Origin: Parapristionchus giblindavisi
Taxonomy: Eukaryota > Nematoda > Chromadorea > Rhabditida > Diplogasteridae
DNA length: 64,000 nt
NCBI GenBank assembly: GCA_943737045.1
Contig: CALSFV010000227.1
Span: 62,001-126,000, forward strand
Reading direction: 5' to 3'
Made by a program: the position numbers and the translations under genes. Shown piece by piece: positions 15,945 to 27,199 of the stretch. The notes under the pieces were generated by a model. That model saw only the letters and a list, made by a program, of their open reading frames with translations. It made no database searches and was not told the origin of the DNA. Position 1 is the first letter of the stretch. Each line of letters begins with the position of its first letter.

Positions 15945-16215
15945 TCAGGTGTTTGAATCCTTGCATGATCCAAGTAAAATTCGTGCAATTAGTGGCATGA
16001 TCATGCATGGAAAATACTCGAATCATGCATGGATTATCCGTGATCATGCATGGATTCTGTCATTCCATGCATGATCACAGAAAATTCGTGCATGATCACG
16101 AAAGATCCATGCATGATCACGAACGATGGATATTCCATGCATGATCATGCATGGAATGTCGAATCATGCATGATTATACTAGTATTCGTGATCATGCAAG
16201 GATTTCAACTCCAGA
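15945..16215 (+). mobile_element. ATGCATGATC-rich palindromic element, copy 1
   Basis: A 271-bp insertion with ends TCAGGTGTTTGAATCC and (complement) TCTGGAGTTGAAATCC, flanked by GGCC at 15,941-15,944 and 16,216-16,219. The uninterrupted right arm of element D shows the empty site with one GGCC, so this is a clean insertion with a 4-bp target duplication. The interior is almost wholly built of variants of CATGCATGATC/GATCATGCATG in both orientations. Confidence 0.75.
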
Positions 16216-18298
16216 GGCCATGAATTCCAGTTTATACTACTTTTCAACTTGTTTATGTCAGTCGTGCTTATTTCATGTTTTCTCATTTCAGGATAAACCT
16301 ATCCTCTACACGATGAGCGGAGGTCGGGTTGGAAATGGATCGAATCAGATAAGATTTTGGCCGTTTATGTTTTGTTACTTTCATTGAGCTATTGCTTCTT
16401 TCGCTTAATTAGGATATTAAAAGAGTTTGAACAGCAAGTTGCTTGTGGATAACTTATTTCAGATTCTGCCTGTTCCCCGTCGCTCATTCGCTGATCCTTG
16501 CCGCTCTTCATCCTCTTACAGGTAAGTGGATAGTTTAATCTAATTATAAGACATTATTATTTATTTGACACAATACTTTGATTGTGAGATACGTATCATA
16601 CCTGTCATAGATTAACGTTGTTTGTTACAGTCATTATGTGTCTACTATCGCATAAGCCCGCCCGCTTGTCTCATCTACTGTCACCAATGCATGGAAAAGG
16701 TAACTTTTTTCATTTGTCAATAGGCTTGCGGTACACTTTTTAATTAGGCATTATACTATTGATAGTTTTATTAATTCTGCAAATAGTTTTGTATATACGA
16801 TTATTGATAGTCTCCATTCTTGAACAGTTGATGAATATTGATCAAACACTTTCGCTCGCCAATAATGTGGGTGTGAATTTTTTGTCGATGCGATCGGTTT
16901 TGATACTTTAAATCCATCTATGAATATGCGGGAGATCGAGATTAGTGTGAATAACCACATGTCGGGTCAGTTTCGAGTATTTGAGATTAAAATCGGGTCA
17001 GTGTTGTTCTATATTTCGCGATACCAGACAAGAGAGTGTGTAAAACGAGACGTTGTGAGAGGGGAGAAAATGTATGATATTGATCGACTTCTTTTGAGGT
17101 ACGCAAATTCATCACGCATATTACGAGGCCGAGACTACTGATGGGTTCTCCGACAAGATATATGAATATTGATCAATTGTTGATCTATCGATTTCTGTTC
17201 TTTTAAAATCATTGTATTAATAATTAAGTGTTTTGTATTCTCGGATAAACAAATAAATGCAGTTGTGGTTTAAAATATATAATAGTATCGCACGATAGTA
17301 TCTTTATATTGTTATGAGAATTTTAAAAAACAACAATGTGCAACACAGTCAATACATAATAATCAATAATCGGCGACGGTTAGTTCCACAGCAGCCGACT
17401 TTCCGGTGATGATGACTCTGATGATGGCTTTATTATTGCTATATTGAAAAAAAAAGATATAGAAAAAAACAATATTTTTAAAATAATATATTGACTAAAT
17501 TCTAAGAATAACGACTGGGCTTAATAAGATCGAATGCTCTCTGATTAAGACCGTCACCTGACCGTCATGATTCATGATACCGTCATGATAATCATGACAG
17601 CATCATGATAATGATTCCGATACCGTCATGATTATCCCACAATTGACAAATGAAAAAGTTACCTTGGCTATGCATCGATGACAGTAGACAACAAGCGGGT
17701 TCATGCACTTAACCGTATAGGACGGACAAACCAAATGACCGCGGTTGTTTGGTTCGTCCGTCCTGTAGCTTACAGGACGGACGAACCAAATGACCGCGAG
17801 TAATTTCAGTAGATCGGAAAATGTAACACTATCGGAACAAAAAATTTGTTGTTGTGAAATTTTATCGACCGCCATTTTGCGGATTATGTGTTATTTCTTG
17901 TTTTGTAGACTCTTTTTTCGATGTTTCTGTAAGGGAATGTATGAAACTGCTACGGTTAATTGATTTTGTAGCGAAAGGGATCTTGTATAAGCAATTAGTA
18001 TTTTTGTGTATGATGTACTATCTTGTTGTCAGATTTATACGTGTCTGTATCCGGCGTACGGCCAAATTGCGCCCATTTTGCGGAATACGTCTTGTCTCCT
18101 GCATGTGAATCGATAGAATCATACATTTTCATACCCTCAAAATATGAGGATTGACCCAGCATATACGGTTCATATTCAGGATCGACCCATGATATTACGC
18201 TCATTTTACGCTAAAAGCTACAATTTAAGCGAAGAAGGTATTTTGAGATTCATTTAGGTAAATTGACCCGTCATATTTTGAAAATCGACCCGCTATAC

Positions 18299-18587
18299 TC
18301 TGGTGTTGAAATCCTTGCATGATCACGAATACAAGTATAATCATGCATTATTCGACATTCCATGCATGATCATGCATGGAATATCCGTGGTTCGTGATCA
18401 TGCATGGATCTTCCGTAATCATGCACGAATTTTCCGTGATCATGCAATGACAAAATCCATGCATGATCACAAATAATCCATGCATGATTCGAGTATATTC
18501 CATGCATGATTCGAGTATATTCCATGCATGATCATGCCAATAATTGCACGAATTTTACTTGGATCATGCAAGGATTCAAACACCTGA
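18299..18587 (-). mobile_element. ATGCATGATC-rich palindromic element, copy 2
   Basis: About 289 bp, the reverse complement of the element at 15,945-16,215, with the same ends (TCTGGTGTTGAAATCC and, complemented, TCAGGTGTTTGAATCC) and the same interior of CATGCATGATC variants. The flanking bases do not form an identical 4-bp duplication. Confidence 0.75.
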
Positions 18588-18624
18588 GTATATATAAATT
18601 ATGTGAGGTCGCCGAAAATGTATG

Positions 18625-18965
18625 GATAGAATATTTAAATGGATCAATAGAGTAGTGCGGACTCTAAGCCTAAGCTTTCCTTAACTAAGGAACTCTGCTG
18701 AGTGTGAATACTAACTGAATCGATAGAATATTTAAATGGATCAATAGAGTAGTGCGGACTCTAAGCCTAAGCTTTCCTTAACTAAGGAACTCTGCTGAGT
18801 GTGAATACTAACTGAATCGATAGAATATTTAAATGGATCAATAGAGTAGTGCGGACTCTAAGCCTAAGCATTCCTTAACTAAGGAACTCTGCTGAGTGTG
18901 AATAGTAACCGAATCGACAGAATATTTAAATGGATCAATAGAGTAGTGCGGATAGTACGCCTAGG
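18625..18965. repeat. 97-bp tandem repeat, about 3.5 units
   Basis: The marker GATAGAATATTTAAATGG begins at 18,625, 18,722, 18,819 and (one base changed) 18,916, a constant 97-bp period. It lies in the loop of element D. Confidence 0.85.
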
Positions 18966-20002
18966 CTTAAACGTTAAACAAATGAACTCGATTGATTGAT
19001 GAGAGTATAAAGCGATATTTTTTTCTGTTTGAAAACAAAACAAGAAATAAGACATATTCCGCACAATGGCGGTTGATAAAATTTCGCAACAACACAATTT
19101 TTTGTTCCGATAGTATTAAATTTTCCGATCTACTGAAATTACCCGCGGTCATTTGGTTCGTCCGTCCTATAAGCTACAGGACGGACGAACCAAACGACCG
19201 CGGTCATTTGGTTTGTCCGTCCTATACGGATCACGGGTTCATGCGATGGTAGACGCATAAGGACTGTAACAAACAACGTTAATCTATGACATATATGACA
19301 CGTATCCCACAGCCAAAGTATTGTGTCAAACAAATAATAATAATAATGTCTTATACTTAGATTAAACTATCCACTTACCTGTAAGAGGATGAAGAGCGGC
19401 AAGGATCAGCGAATGAGCGACGGGGAACAGGCAGAATCTGAAATAAGTTATCCACAAGCAACTTGCTGTTCAAACTCTTTTAATATCCTAATTAAGCGAA
19501 AGAAGCAATAGCTCAATGAAAGTAACAAAACATAAACGGTCAAAATCTTATCTGATTCGATCCATTTCCAACCCGACCTCCGCTCATCGTGTAGAGGATA
19601 GGTTTATCCTGAAATGAGAAAACATTAAATAAGCACGACTGACATAAACAAGTTGAAAAGTAGTATAAACTGGAATTCATGGCCGTGAAAAAACGAGGTT
19701 GCAATTTGCCAAGTATTATTGCTCCTTTTCCCATTACTCAGAATTCGGCGCACCACGGACCACGAACTGACTTATTTCTTCAAACCCTAAAACGACCCAT
19801 AACAACATCAAAATTATTGCATGTTAAAGTCCGTTGCATGTTTTCGGGGTAAAAGATCACCACGAACACGAAAATTAACAGAAAAAATAAATTAATTCTC
19901 AATTTCATGCGGAAAATGCGCGCGAAAAGCCAGGCGACCAGAGGGGGCTCGCAGCGACGCGCGGCGAACGCCTTTGCAAGAGGAGACCATGCGGGACTGT
20001 AA

Positions 20003-21560
20003 GAGGCCGTTTGTGTAAGAGTCGGGCAAATCTGGGAGAGGGTTGGCACAGACCAAAATTTTTGATACCCTCAAAACTGGTGTATAGGGGTTATCGACCA
20101 TGCTGATGAAGATGTGCATAGTCATTTTGGCTCAATTGGTCCCGCAACGTCTGGGCACGATTACGGTATAATCACGTTTTCAAGCCGTTCTTGGTCCATG
20201 GTAGAGCTAGTGGTATGAAAATGGGGCTCCTGGGATAGAATTCGATGGCGATGATGGCTGTCTACTTCATTTGTTTTGAAAATTTTCCAAAAGGCGACAA
20301 CTATAAACACAAATAGAAAAAAGTTGGGATAAAAAACCTTTTTTTTTATATCACAAATATAATTTTTTCGTATCTTAGATGCCAGAAGGCGCAGAATTTC
20401 TATGCAGATTATTAAAAAACAGAGCAAGATTAGTTAATAAAAAAAATAAAAAAAATAAAAAAGGTATGGTGTTTTTTCACAAAATCAACCTGAAGACGAC
20501 CCGAAAATATTTTTGTTTTCAAACCCCCTCATGTTTGTACTCATATTGAAGAACTCGTCGAGTAGAACAACTTTCATGTTGAACGTTTTGTCTGTAACTC
20601 ATGTACAAGAGAAATACATGAATTTAGATTTATTGAATCCAAATTTTTGTGTCGCTTGTATCTTGAGAACAAACGACTTTCATAGAATATGACCAACATG
20701 AGAAATGATGTACTCGACGAGTTCTTTAAAATGAGTATAAACATGGCAAGGTTTCGACAACTTTTTTTTCATGACCACTTTAGAGGCTGTTTTTTTTTAT
20801 GTTTTCCCGAATATGGGCCATTAATTTTTTTCGTGAAACAACAAATTAAGTATGGATTTTTGAGTTCTACAATATAGGCGTAATCACTTTGCGCACAAAA
20901 AATCTTTTACTTTCGATTTACTTTAAATTGACTGAAAAACTGTGAGAATAAAGTGGTCGAGAATAAACTCAAGTATTTCTCTTGTACATGAGTTACAGAC
21001 AAAACGTTCAACATGAAAGTTGTTCTACTCGACGCGTTCTTCAATATGAGTACAAACATGAGGGGGTTTGAAAACAAAAATATTTTCGGGTCGTCTTCAG
21101 GTTAATTTTGTGAAAAAACACCATACTTTTTTATTTTTTTAAATTTTTTTATTAACTAATCTTGCTCTGATCTTTAATAATCTGCATAGAAATTCTGCGC
21201 CTTCTGGCATCAAAAGAAAAGTTTTTCGTCATATTTTTCTGCATTTTTTGAGTTGCCGAACACTTTCCAGACTAATTTTGAAAGAAGTTATGATTTTTCG
21301 AATTTAGAACCGTCAAATACCTAAAAGCCGGCTTTGAGACATGGGACAGGGATCAATAATTTTCTTGTCCCCTGGGTACTCACATATAAAAGTTTCATAG
21401 AAATCAAAAATACTTTTTCGAAAATAGTTCCGATAAAATTGGATTGCATGCAATCTCTCGTGATATCGCTCTTATACAGTACAGCCCGGTCGTGTTTTGT
21501 ACACATTCTGCGCTGCGCTCAGCAGCGGGGCGCATTTGGACGCATCACTTATTTCCTTTG
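20003..21560. mobile_element. Fold-back element Q, GAGGCCGTTTG end
   Basis: It begins GAGGCCGTTTGTGTAAGAGTCG right after the TA flanking element D. An internal palindrome pairs about 20,290-20,650 with about 20,950-21,190 (marker GAGGGGGTTTGAAAACAAAA and complement). Long blocks are shared with element P in intron 4 of copy C: its left 150 bp are the complement of 10,110-10,275, while 20,160-20,290 and 21,300-21,515 match 9,450-9,600 and 9,230-9,445 directly. It is a rearranged relative of P. The right boundary is uncertain. Confidence 0.6.
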
Positions 21561-21574
21561 AGTATGAATATTTT

Positions 21575-21910
21575 TGAATTCTCAAAGTCTTAATCATGAG
21601 TTTCCGTGATAAAAAGTTCTTTTAATGACTAAAGAAACCGAAACAAAATTTTTATTAATGAGAAAAAACAATTAAAAGGCAAATCACACTGGTCCGACAA
21701 TGGTGACTATTAATTTATTGGAAAGGTATACTGTATATTTGCATATCGATCGCACGATCGCCGTAAGACCTAATTTAAAATTTACAGTACCCATCATTTT
21801 CGGACCTGTGTGATTTGCTTTTAATTGTTTTTTCTAATTAATAAAAATTTTGTTTCTGTTTCTTTAGTCATTAAAAGAACTTTTTATCTCGGAAACTCAT
21901 GATTAAGAGA
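21575..21910. mobile_element. Short palindromic element (MITE-like)
   Basis: About 21,580-21,700 pairs with 21,800-21,908. Arms contain CTTAATCATGAGTTTCCG, then TTAAAAGAACTTTTTATC-type and GCAAATCACAC blocks in inverted order, with a roughly 100-bp loop. No reading frame. Confidence 0.6.
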
Positions 21911-21917
21911 GATGGCC

Positions 21918-23468
21918 GTTAAGACTCGACCTCCCCCGGACACGTTGAGCTAGCAATGAGAACTGGGGGTCCATACTTGGGTGTTAGGAGTGTCACCGGC
22001 CCTTATTACATAAAACAGTAGAAATTTCCTGTTTGTGCCCTCAGGCTATAAGACAAAATAATTTAAGTGCGAAAACGTTTAAAAATCATAATTTCTCAAA
22101 TTGCTGAGATGAAGTCTAAATATCATTTGCGATGCGTCTAGGGTGCACAGACCTTGCTAATTCACTATTAGCATCGAATGCGCGTTGATTCCTAAACCAC
22201 TTTTTTACTCAAAATTTTATTTTTTTCGGACAAATCATCGCTTGTTTTAGTGAGTGCCCAAAATTTCCGACCAGGTATTGTAGCCTAAGCAATTCTGCAT
22301 TGATTTAACTTAAAACTGAGTTCTTCCCGATAGACCATTTTGCCGAATTTTTTGCTCGAACTTCCGTCATCGATGGTTTTCCCGAACAAATGCTGTATTT
22401 TCCAAACGATTGGTGCGGAATAGTGGTCTGCTCAAAGTTTAGAGGTGAGTCGAGTAAATTGACACAAGAAGCCCATCACTTGGATCAATTTGAAAATTTC
22501 GATTTTCATGACCATGGTCTGAAAATTTCAAAATTTCTCAAGTTTGAAATGTTTTCATTTATGTGGCTTATTGTGAAGTACTAATGATGTGAATAATATT
22601 CAGCCTATGCTCAATGGCTGATCTCTCTTTTCAACCATTTTTTCGAAAATTTTCAATCTGAATGTGTGCGAAAAATCAGAGTTGTGTTTGAATCAGTTTC
22701 CAACATGCTTTCTGTAACATTCTGTCATAGTACTATGCAATCTACATAATCAATATGAAAATCGTTCATTTTCGAAAATTCAAAAAAAATCAATTCAAGT
22801 GCCTACTTTCATGACAAATTTCTATAATATTGCAGTTTTTCGACTCGAATGCTGCGACAATGAGCAAATGACAATGACAATGTGAAGTTTCATGATGAGT
22901 AAACGTAGAAGAACTGGAATCCCGGCATTCGGCTTACTTTTGAAAAATCGATTTCCATGACCCCGGGGTCATGGTAAAAAAATATGAATTTTCGAAAATC
23001 AACGATTTTCATTTTGATTGTGTACATTGCAAAGCACTTAGATAGGATGTTACAGAAAGCAAGTTGGAAACTGATTCAAACACAATTCTGATTTTTGGCA
23101 CGCAATCAGAATGAAAATTTTCGATAAAATGGTTGAAAGGAGAGATCAGCCATTGAGCATTGGCTGAATATTATTCACATCATTAGTACTTCACAATAAG
23201 CCACATAAATGAAAACATTTGAAACTTGAGAAATTTTGAAATTTTCAGACCATGACAGACCATGGTCGTGAAAATCGAAATTTTCAAATTGATTCAAGTG
23301 ATTTGCTTCTTGTGTCACATTACTCGTCTCACCTCGAAACTTTGAGTAGGCCACAATTCCGCACCAATCGTTTGGAAAATACAGCATTTGTTCGGGAAAA
23401 CCATCGATTACGGAACTTCGAGAAAAAAATTCGACAAAATGGTCGATCGGGAAGAACCCAGTTTTAAG
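21918..23468. mobile_element. Fold-back element H, right arm truncated
   Basis: The left end reads GTTAAGACTCGACC then CCCCCGGACACG. It is a second copy of the palindrome at 39,283-41,210, in the opposite orientation as shown by its central 200-bp loop (about 22,785-22,985). The right arm stops at AACCCAGTTTTAAGT, lacking the outer 380 bp or so that the other copy has, and a different short repeat begins there. Confidence 0.7.
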
Positions 23469-23625
23469 TCAGGGGTCCGTCCAATCTGTCACTTTGGACA
23501 CCAAAGTTCAGAAGAAAGTTCGCAACTTTCCAGCGAGAGTTCCGCAGAAAGATGCGAACTTTCCTCGCAACTTTCGTCGCAAGTTCTCTTACCCCTCTAT
23601 GGGTAAAGGGGCTTATATACTTGTA
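23467..23625. repeat. GCGAACTTT/AAAGTTGCGA repeat cluster
   Basis: It starts TCAGGGGTCCGTCCAATCTGTC and then has alternating AAAGTTCGCAACTTT-like motifs. A relative starting TCAGGGGTCTGTCCAATCTGTC with the same motifs is at 55,397-55,580, inside an intron of the orphan gene. Confidence 0.5.
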
Positions 23626-24300
23626 ATAAAGAGTTCGGCAAACCCCAGACGGGTTTGGTGTGGAACTAAACTAACGGACGGTGGGCGGAGCTCCGCCGGT
23701 ACTACCAACTACCGTTAACTCATAAGTCAACACACCATATTCTACCATAATCTACCTACCGTATCCTACAGTAACCCAGTCCATTGGGTCAGATTAACTG
23801 CGCTGGGTCAGATTGAGTAAATATTGTCGGAATAAGAACTATTTGGTCGAATAAAATTGCGACGTCTCTCAAACTACCGTATCCTACCGTAACCTGTTCG
23901 GTGGGTCATACTTATCGCGCTAGGACAAATTGAGAAAACATCGTAGGCATTATACTGGTTGCTCCAATGATTGTGACTTATTGCAAACTACCGTTACCGT
24001 GATCTTTTGGTTGCTGATTCTACGTTATTCGTAGTGTTTTTTCGGGGTTTATAGATATTTTATGCCAACACAAAACATTCCTTTAAAATTACTGTATGAG
24101 CAAAGTAATAAATCGAGCCAAAAACTATGAAAACGAGACAATAACAAGCACTACAAGTAAACAATGATTGGGTGAATGAATAAATGAACAACGAGGAGTG
24201 AGTGAGATTACGGTGGGGATAAATATACAATTATTGATCTATTGATGAATGGAAAAATGGGCGTTCTGTCGCAGCTTATGAAGCGTGACGTCATCCTCGA
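23626..24300. other. No gene; TACCGTA-rich spacer
   Basis: No supported gene. The stretch is enriched in CTACCGTA/ACCGTATCCTAC and GGGTCAGATT motifs, which recur through the introns of the chitin-binding gene to 27,056. Confidence 0.4.
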
Positions 24301-24307
24301 GTGCGAA

Positions 24308-26630
24308 TTAATCAATCGACAATTGATAGATGAATTCCTCCACACGGCGCCCTCGTTGCGGCCCGTGTTCATGCCCTGTAAAACGATGACAGTAAATTAA
24401 AATCGCACAATAAATTAATTTTACTCTCCGCTCTGGCTCTCTCGTAGTCAACGAAAGCGAAATCATTGCCAGAGCGGATAATTTCAAATTAGCCCGGGGT
24501 GTGCCTTGAAGCACGCTTTAGTATGTGAAATGAATAAACAGTTAACTGAGGGAACAAAATATGCACTCACCATGGGTCCGCCTCTCTGCTGCATTCCTCC
24601 TCCATAGTACTGCTGTGGACCATGATGCGACACCATTTCCAGAATTCGTGCCTGAATAGAATGTGATTACTCGTGAGTATTGGGACTTCAAGGCCAAGCG
24701 AGCTAATCTGAAACTCTGGGCTCTGGGAATGCTCTCTCGATTTCGTTATCTGCGAGAGAATGTTGACAGAGCGGAGAGTCAAATTAACTTTTTTCATCTA
24801 ATCAAAAGGTATCAAATGTGCAACGTTAAATCAACAAGTGCTGATACACGGAAGAGCATATCTCGCAGAATATATTGGAACAATGAACATTGCAGCATAG
24901 TGAAGAGGCTTTCACAGTAAAGCACAATTTAAGTTTAATGTTTAATTAATTAATTAATTACCATTCATGGAGTGATGATTGGGCGTCGCCATCATGCCAT
25001 TCGACCCGTGATTACCTCCTGCAAAACAAAAAAGTTATAGATTTTTTTTCAAATATCAATCACGGACCATCCGTAGTCACCACCACCCATTGCGCAACCC
25101 ACCGTACTCCCATCCAAATCTATCAATAATATTACACTTACCGTATCCTCCTGCGCCACCACCGTATCCGCCTCTGTCTCCTCCTCGCATATGGAACGGT
25201 AGCAGATGGCTACTATTGCCACAGGCACCCTGTTATCCTCGCCCGTCTTATCCAAACCGCAGAGCTCCATCGATCGTAGACGACTTACCACGGACCAGCA
25301 AAACAAATTATTAAATGAACACCCGGAGCTATGTTTTTCTCAACTCTCTCGTTGGCAAATAAAGAGAGCATTGCCAGAGTGGAGAGCTTCAAATTATCTC
25401 GTGGCTGTGCATTTAAGGTCTAGACGTACCGGCTTCTCCAGATCACTCTGTTCATCCTCATCCTTGGTCATGTTCACATCGTCATCAACGCTGTAATTCT
25501 GACGAACGGCAAACTCGTAGCAAGTAGAGTGACGGGCGAGGGGAACGCAGCTGAAACAATCATAGATGTGCTCCATCGAACTACCGTAGTCCACAATTAA
25601 GCCACACCAGGATACCGTACTCCGCAATCATGTCTATGTCCCGCCGAACCACCGTACCTTTGTGCAGACTCATCGAAAGCCTCTCCCTCTCCACATTGGA
25701 CACGAATAGCGACTCCCTTCTTGCAAGCGACGAATGTCTCGGTACAGCCAATCGAGAAGAATCCATCATCCAAGCGGCATCCAGGGTCTCCTGAAGAGTA
25801 CGGTAAGAGTACGGTGGGTCAGATTGCAGTATTTTTTTAAATTTATTTGATACCCCCGTGACAGGTGCGACAGCAAATACAGAAACGATAAGAAAAATAA
25901 TACTAATAATAGAATATATAGTAACCCATCGGATTACTGTAACGCAAAGATCAAAGATTAAGATCGCTTACTCTTGGCGAAATCACGTGCTGCATAAACT
26001 CCTTGAGGAGTCGTTGGAACTACGGTGGTAGCGACTAGAGGCTCGGTCTGAATTGTCATTGATAGTTAGCATTCTCAAACACACTGTCAATGACGTCATA
26101 ATTATTGTCTATCATTGACAATATCAATCTGACTGTGATTGTCGGAAAAATTGTCATTATCATAGTCACACCAACCTGCTCTACATCGGCACGAGGAACG
26201 TCCTTGCTGTCTTGCACGAGTAGATCATCCTCATCGAGAAGATCCGAACGAGACTTGCAGCCGGCAACATGTACGGGATAGTCACAGATCTGCAATTGTT
26301 GATCTTTAATCTTTGAACTTTGATCTCTAGTACCTGATTCTTCTCGTCAAATACGAGATCAGCAGGACACTTCATCATCGTGACGACTCCATTAGAGCAT
26401 GAAATCATGTCTGAGGAGCATCCAACAGCGTAGAAACCGTCACGACGATCGGTACAGCTCGCGACTCCTGACACAGTTACGAAAGGTTATGGTAAGAGTG
26501 CTACGGTAGATACCGTACCATCGACATCATCGTACTGTAGCGAAGCTTCGTTGAAATTCTTGTTGACAACAGGACGAGGAAGAGGAGCAGACGTGGCAGA
26601 GGGGATCTCGGTGATAACGGGCTCAGGGAC
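24308..26630 (-). CDS. Chitin-binding (CBM14) protein with glycine-rich tail, 5' incomplete
   Basis: Minus-strand exons: 26630-26519, 26467-26334, 26289-26176, 26047-25972, 25790-25658, 25550-25430, 25229-25142, 25018-24962, 24651-24571, 24375-24308. All borders are GT-AG. Two peritrophin-type chitin-binding domains are visible: one with RRDGFYAVGCSSDMISC, NGVVTMMKCP and, across an intron, ICDYPVHVAGC; the second with LDDGFFSIGCTETFVACKKG, VQCGEGEAFDE and CVPLARHSTCYEF. A linker between them is acidic and Thr/Pro-rich. The tail is glycine-rich (RGGDRGGYGGGAGGYG). Nematode eggshell chitin-binding proteins (CPG-1/CPG-2, CBD-1) share such domains, so an eggshell or cuticle matrix role is likely; the exact family member is not identified. 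The first exons and signal peptide are not seen. The exon at 24,651-24,571 looks Gly/Gln-rich (QQYYGGGMQQRGGP) in a frame different from the one its neighbours impose, so a small exon is missed or the 3' end is altered; the stop at 24,308 is provisional. Confidence 0.72.
24404..24513. mobile_element. MITE family 2 (GGCACACCCCG ends)
   Basis: About 110 bp, palindromic: TTACTCTCCGCTCTGGC, a central CTCTCGTAG...GAAAGCGA stretch, then GCCAGAGCGGA and GGGGTGTGCCTTGAA. It lies in the last intron of the chitin-binding gene. Confidence 0.65.
24690..24792. mobile_element. MITE family 2 copy, diverged
   Basis: GAGCTAATCTGAAACTCT, GGAATGCTCTCTCG and GACAGAGCGGAGAGTCAAAT match the family in order. The outer GGCACACCCC tips are eroded. 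Intronic. Confidence 0.5.
25318..25420. mobile_element. MITE family 2 copy
   Basis: ACACCCGGAGCT at one end and GTGGCTGTGCATTTAAGG at the other enclose CTCTCGTTGGCAAATAAAG and AGAGCATTGCCAGAGTGG. It occupies the intron between the second CBM14 domain and the glycine-rich exons. Confidence 0.6.
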
Positions 26631-26789
26631 CTGCAAGAGATCAAAGAACAATCTATATTGAATCCTTTTACAGCCACTGATTTATTCCCACCGAACTCTA
26701 CTTTTACTCCAGTATCGTTAAAAGGAAGCTTGTCGGTTACCGCACGTGCGCACGGCGTGCATTTCAAAACGTGCAATGTAACACCACAA

Positions 26790-27056
26790 TAGTATACCAG
26801 CCGAGTATCGTACCCTCTCTCTATCTACAGTATCCTAGCTGAGTACGATACTTTGTCATCCTACAGTATGCCAGCCGAGTACCGTACCCTCTCTCTATCT
26901 ACAGTATCCTAGCCGAGTACGGTACTTTGTCATCCTACAGTATGCCAGTCGAGTATCGTACCCTCTCTCTATCTACAGTATTCTAGCCGAGTACGGTACT
27001 TTGTCATCCTACAGTACGCCAGCCGAGTACCGTACCCTCTCTCTATCTACAGTATC
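26790..27056. repeat. 74-bp tandem repeat, about 3.6 units
   Basis: Unit starts at 26,790, 26,864, 26,938 and 27,012. Each unit has two related halves, one with GCCAGCCGAGTACCGTACC and one with CTAGCCGAGTACGGTAC, separated by CTCTCTCTATCTACAGTAT or TTTGTCATCCTACAGTAT. Confidence 0.9.
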
Positions 27057-27199
27057 CCACAACTAATTGATGACAAAATACACAATTAAAAAAAACAAAC
27101 ATGACGCTGGCGGCAGCTACGGCGGTCGGATCATTCTTCATCAACAAATGCTCGGGTATCACGGTGCCGATTTGCAACTGCAACCATTTAGTTTCACGT

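Larger units (their letters stand above)
15626..19999. mobile_element. 4.4-kb TA-flanked fold-back element D
   Basis: Ends read CAGTCCCGCAAGGTCTCC at 15,626 and the complement GGAGACCATGCGGGACTG ending at 19,999, flanked by TA at 15,624-15,625 and 20,000-20,001, as expected for Tc1/mariner-type insertion. Arms match over about 15,626-16,650 plus 17,690-17,890 on the left against 19,040-20,000 on the right. The left arm carries two insertions absent from the right: an ATGCATGATC-rich element (15,945-16,215) and roughly 1 kb at about 16,650-17,690. The loop holds a second ATGCATGATC element and a 97-bp tandem repeat. Both arms contain paired ACGGACGAACCAAA repeats. No transposase was recognised. 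Confidence 0.75.

Noticed and set aside
15945..16215. CRISPR-like or satellite array
   Set aside because: Motifs are not separated by unique spacers of constant length; defined ends and a 4-bp target duplication show a transposable element in a eukaryotic genome.
27100..27180. Minus-strand exon-like stretch reading IPEHLLMKNDPTAVAAAS
   Set aside because: It has an AG before and a GT after, but no homologue is recognised, the donor is weak, and it cannot be tied to the chitin-binding gene.
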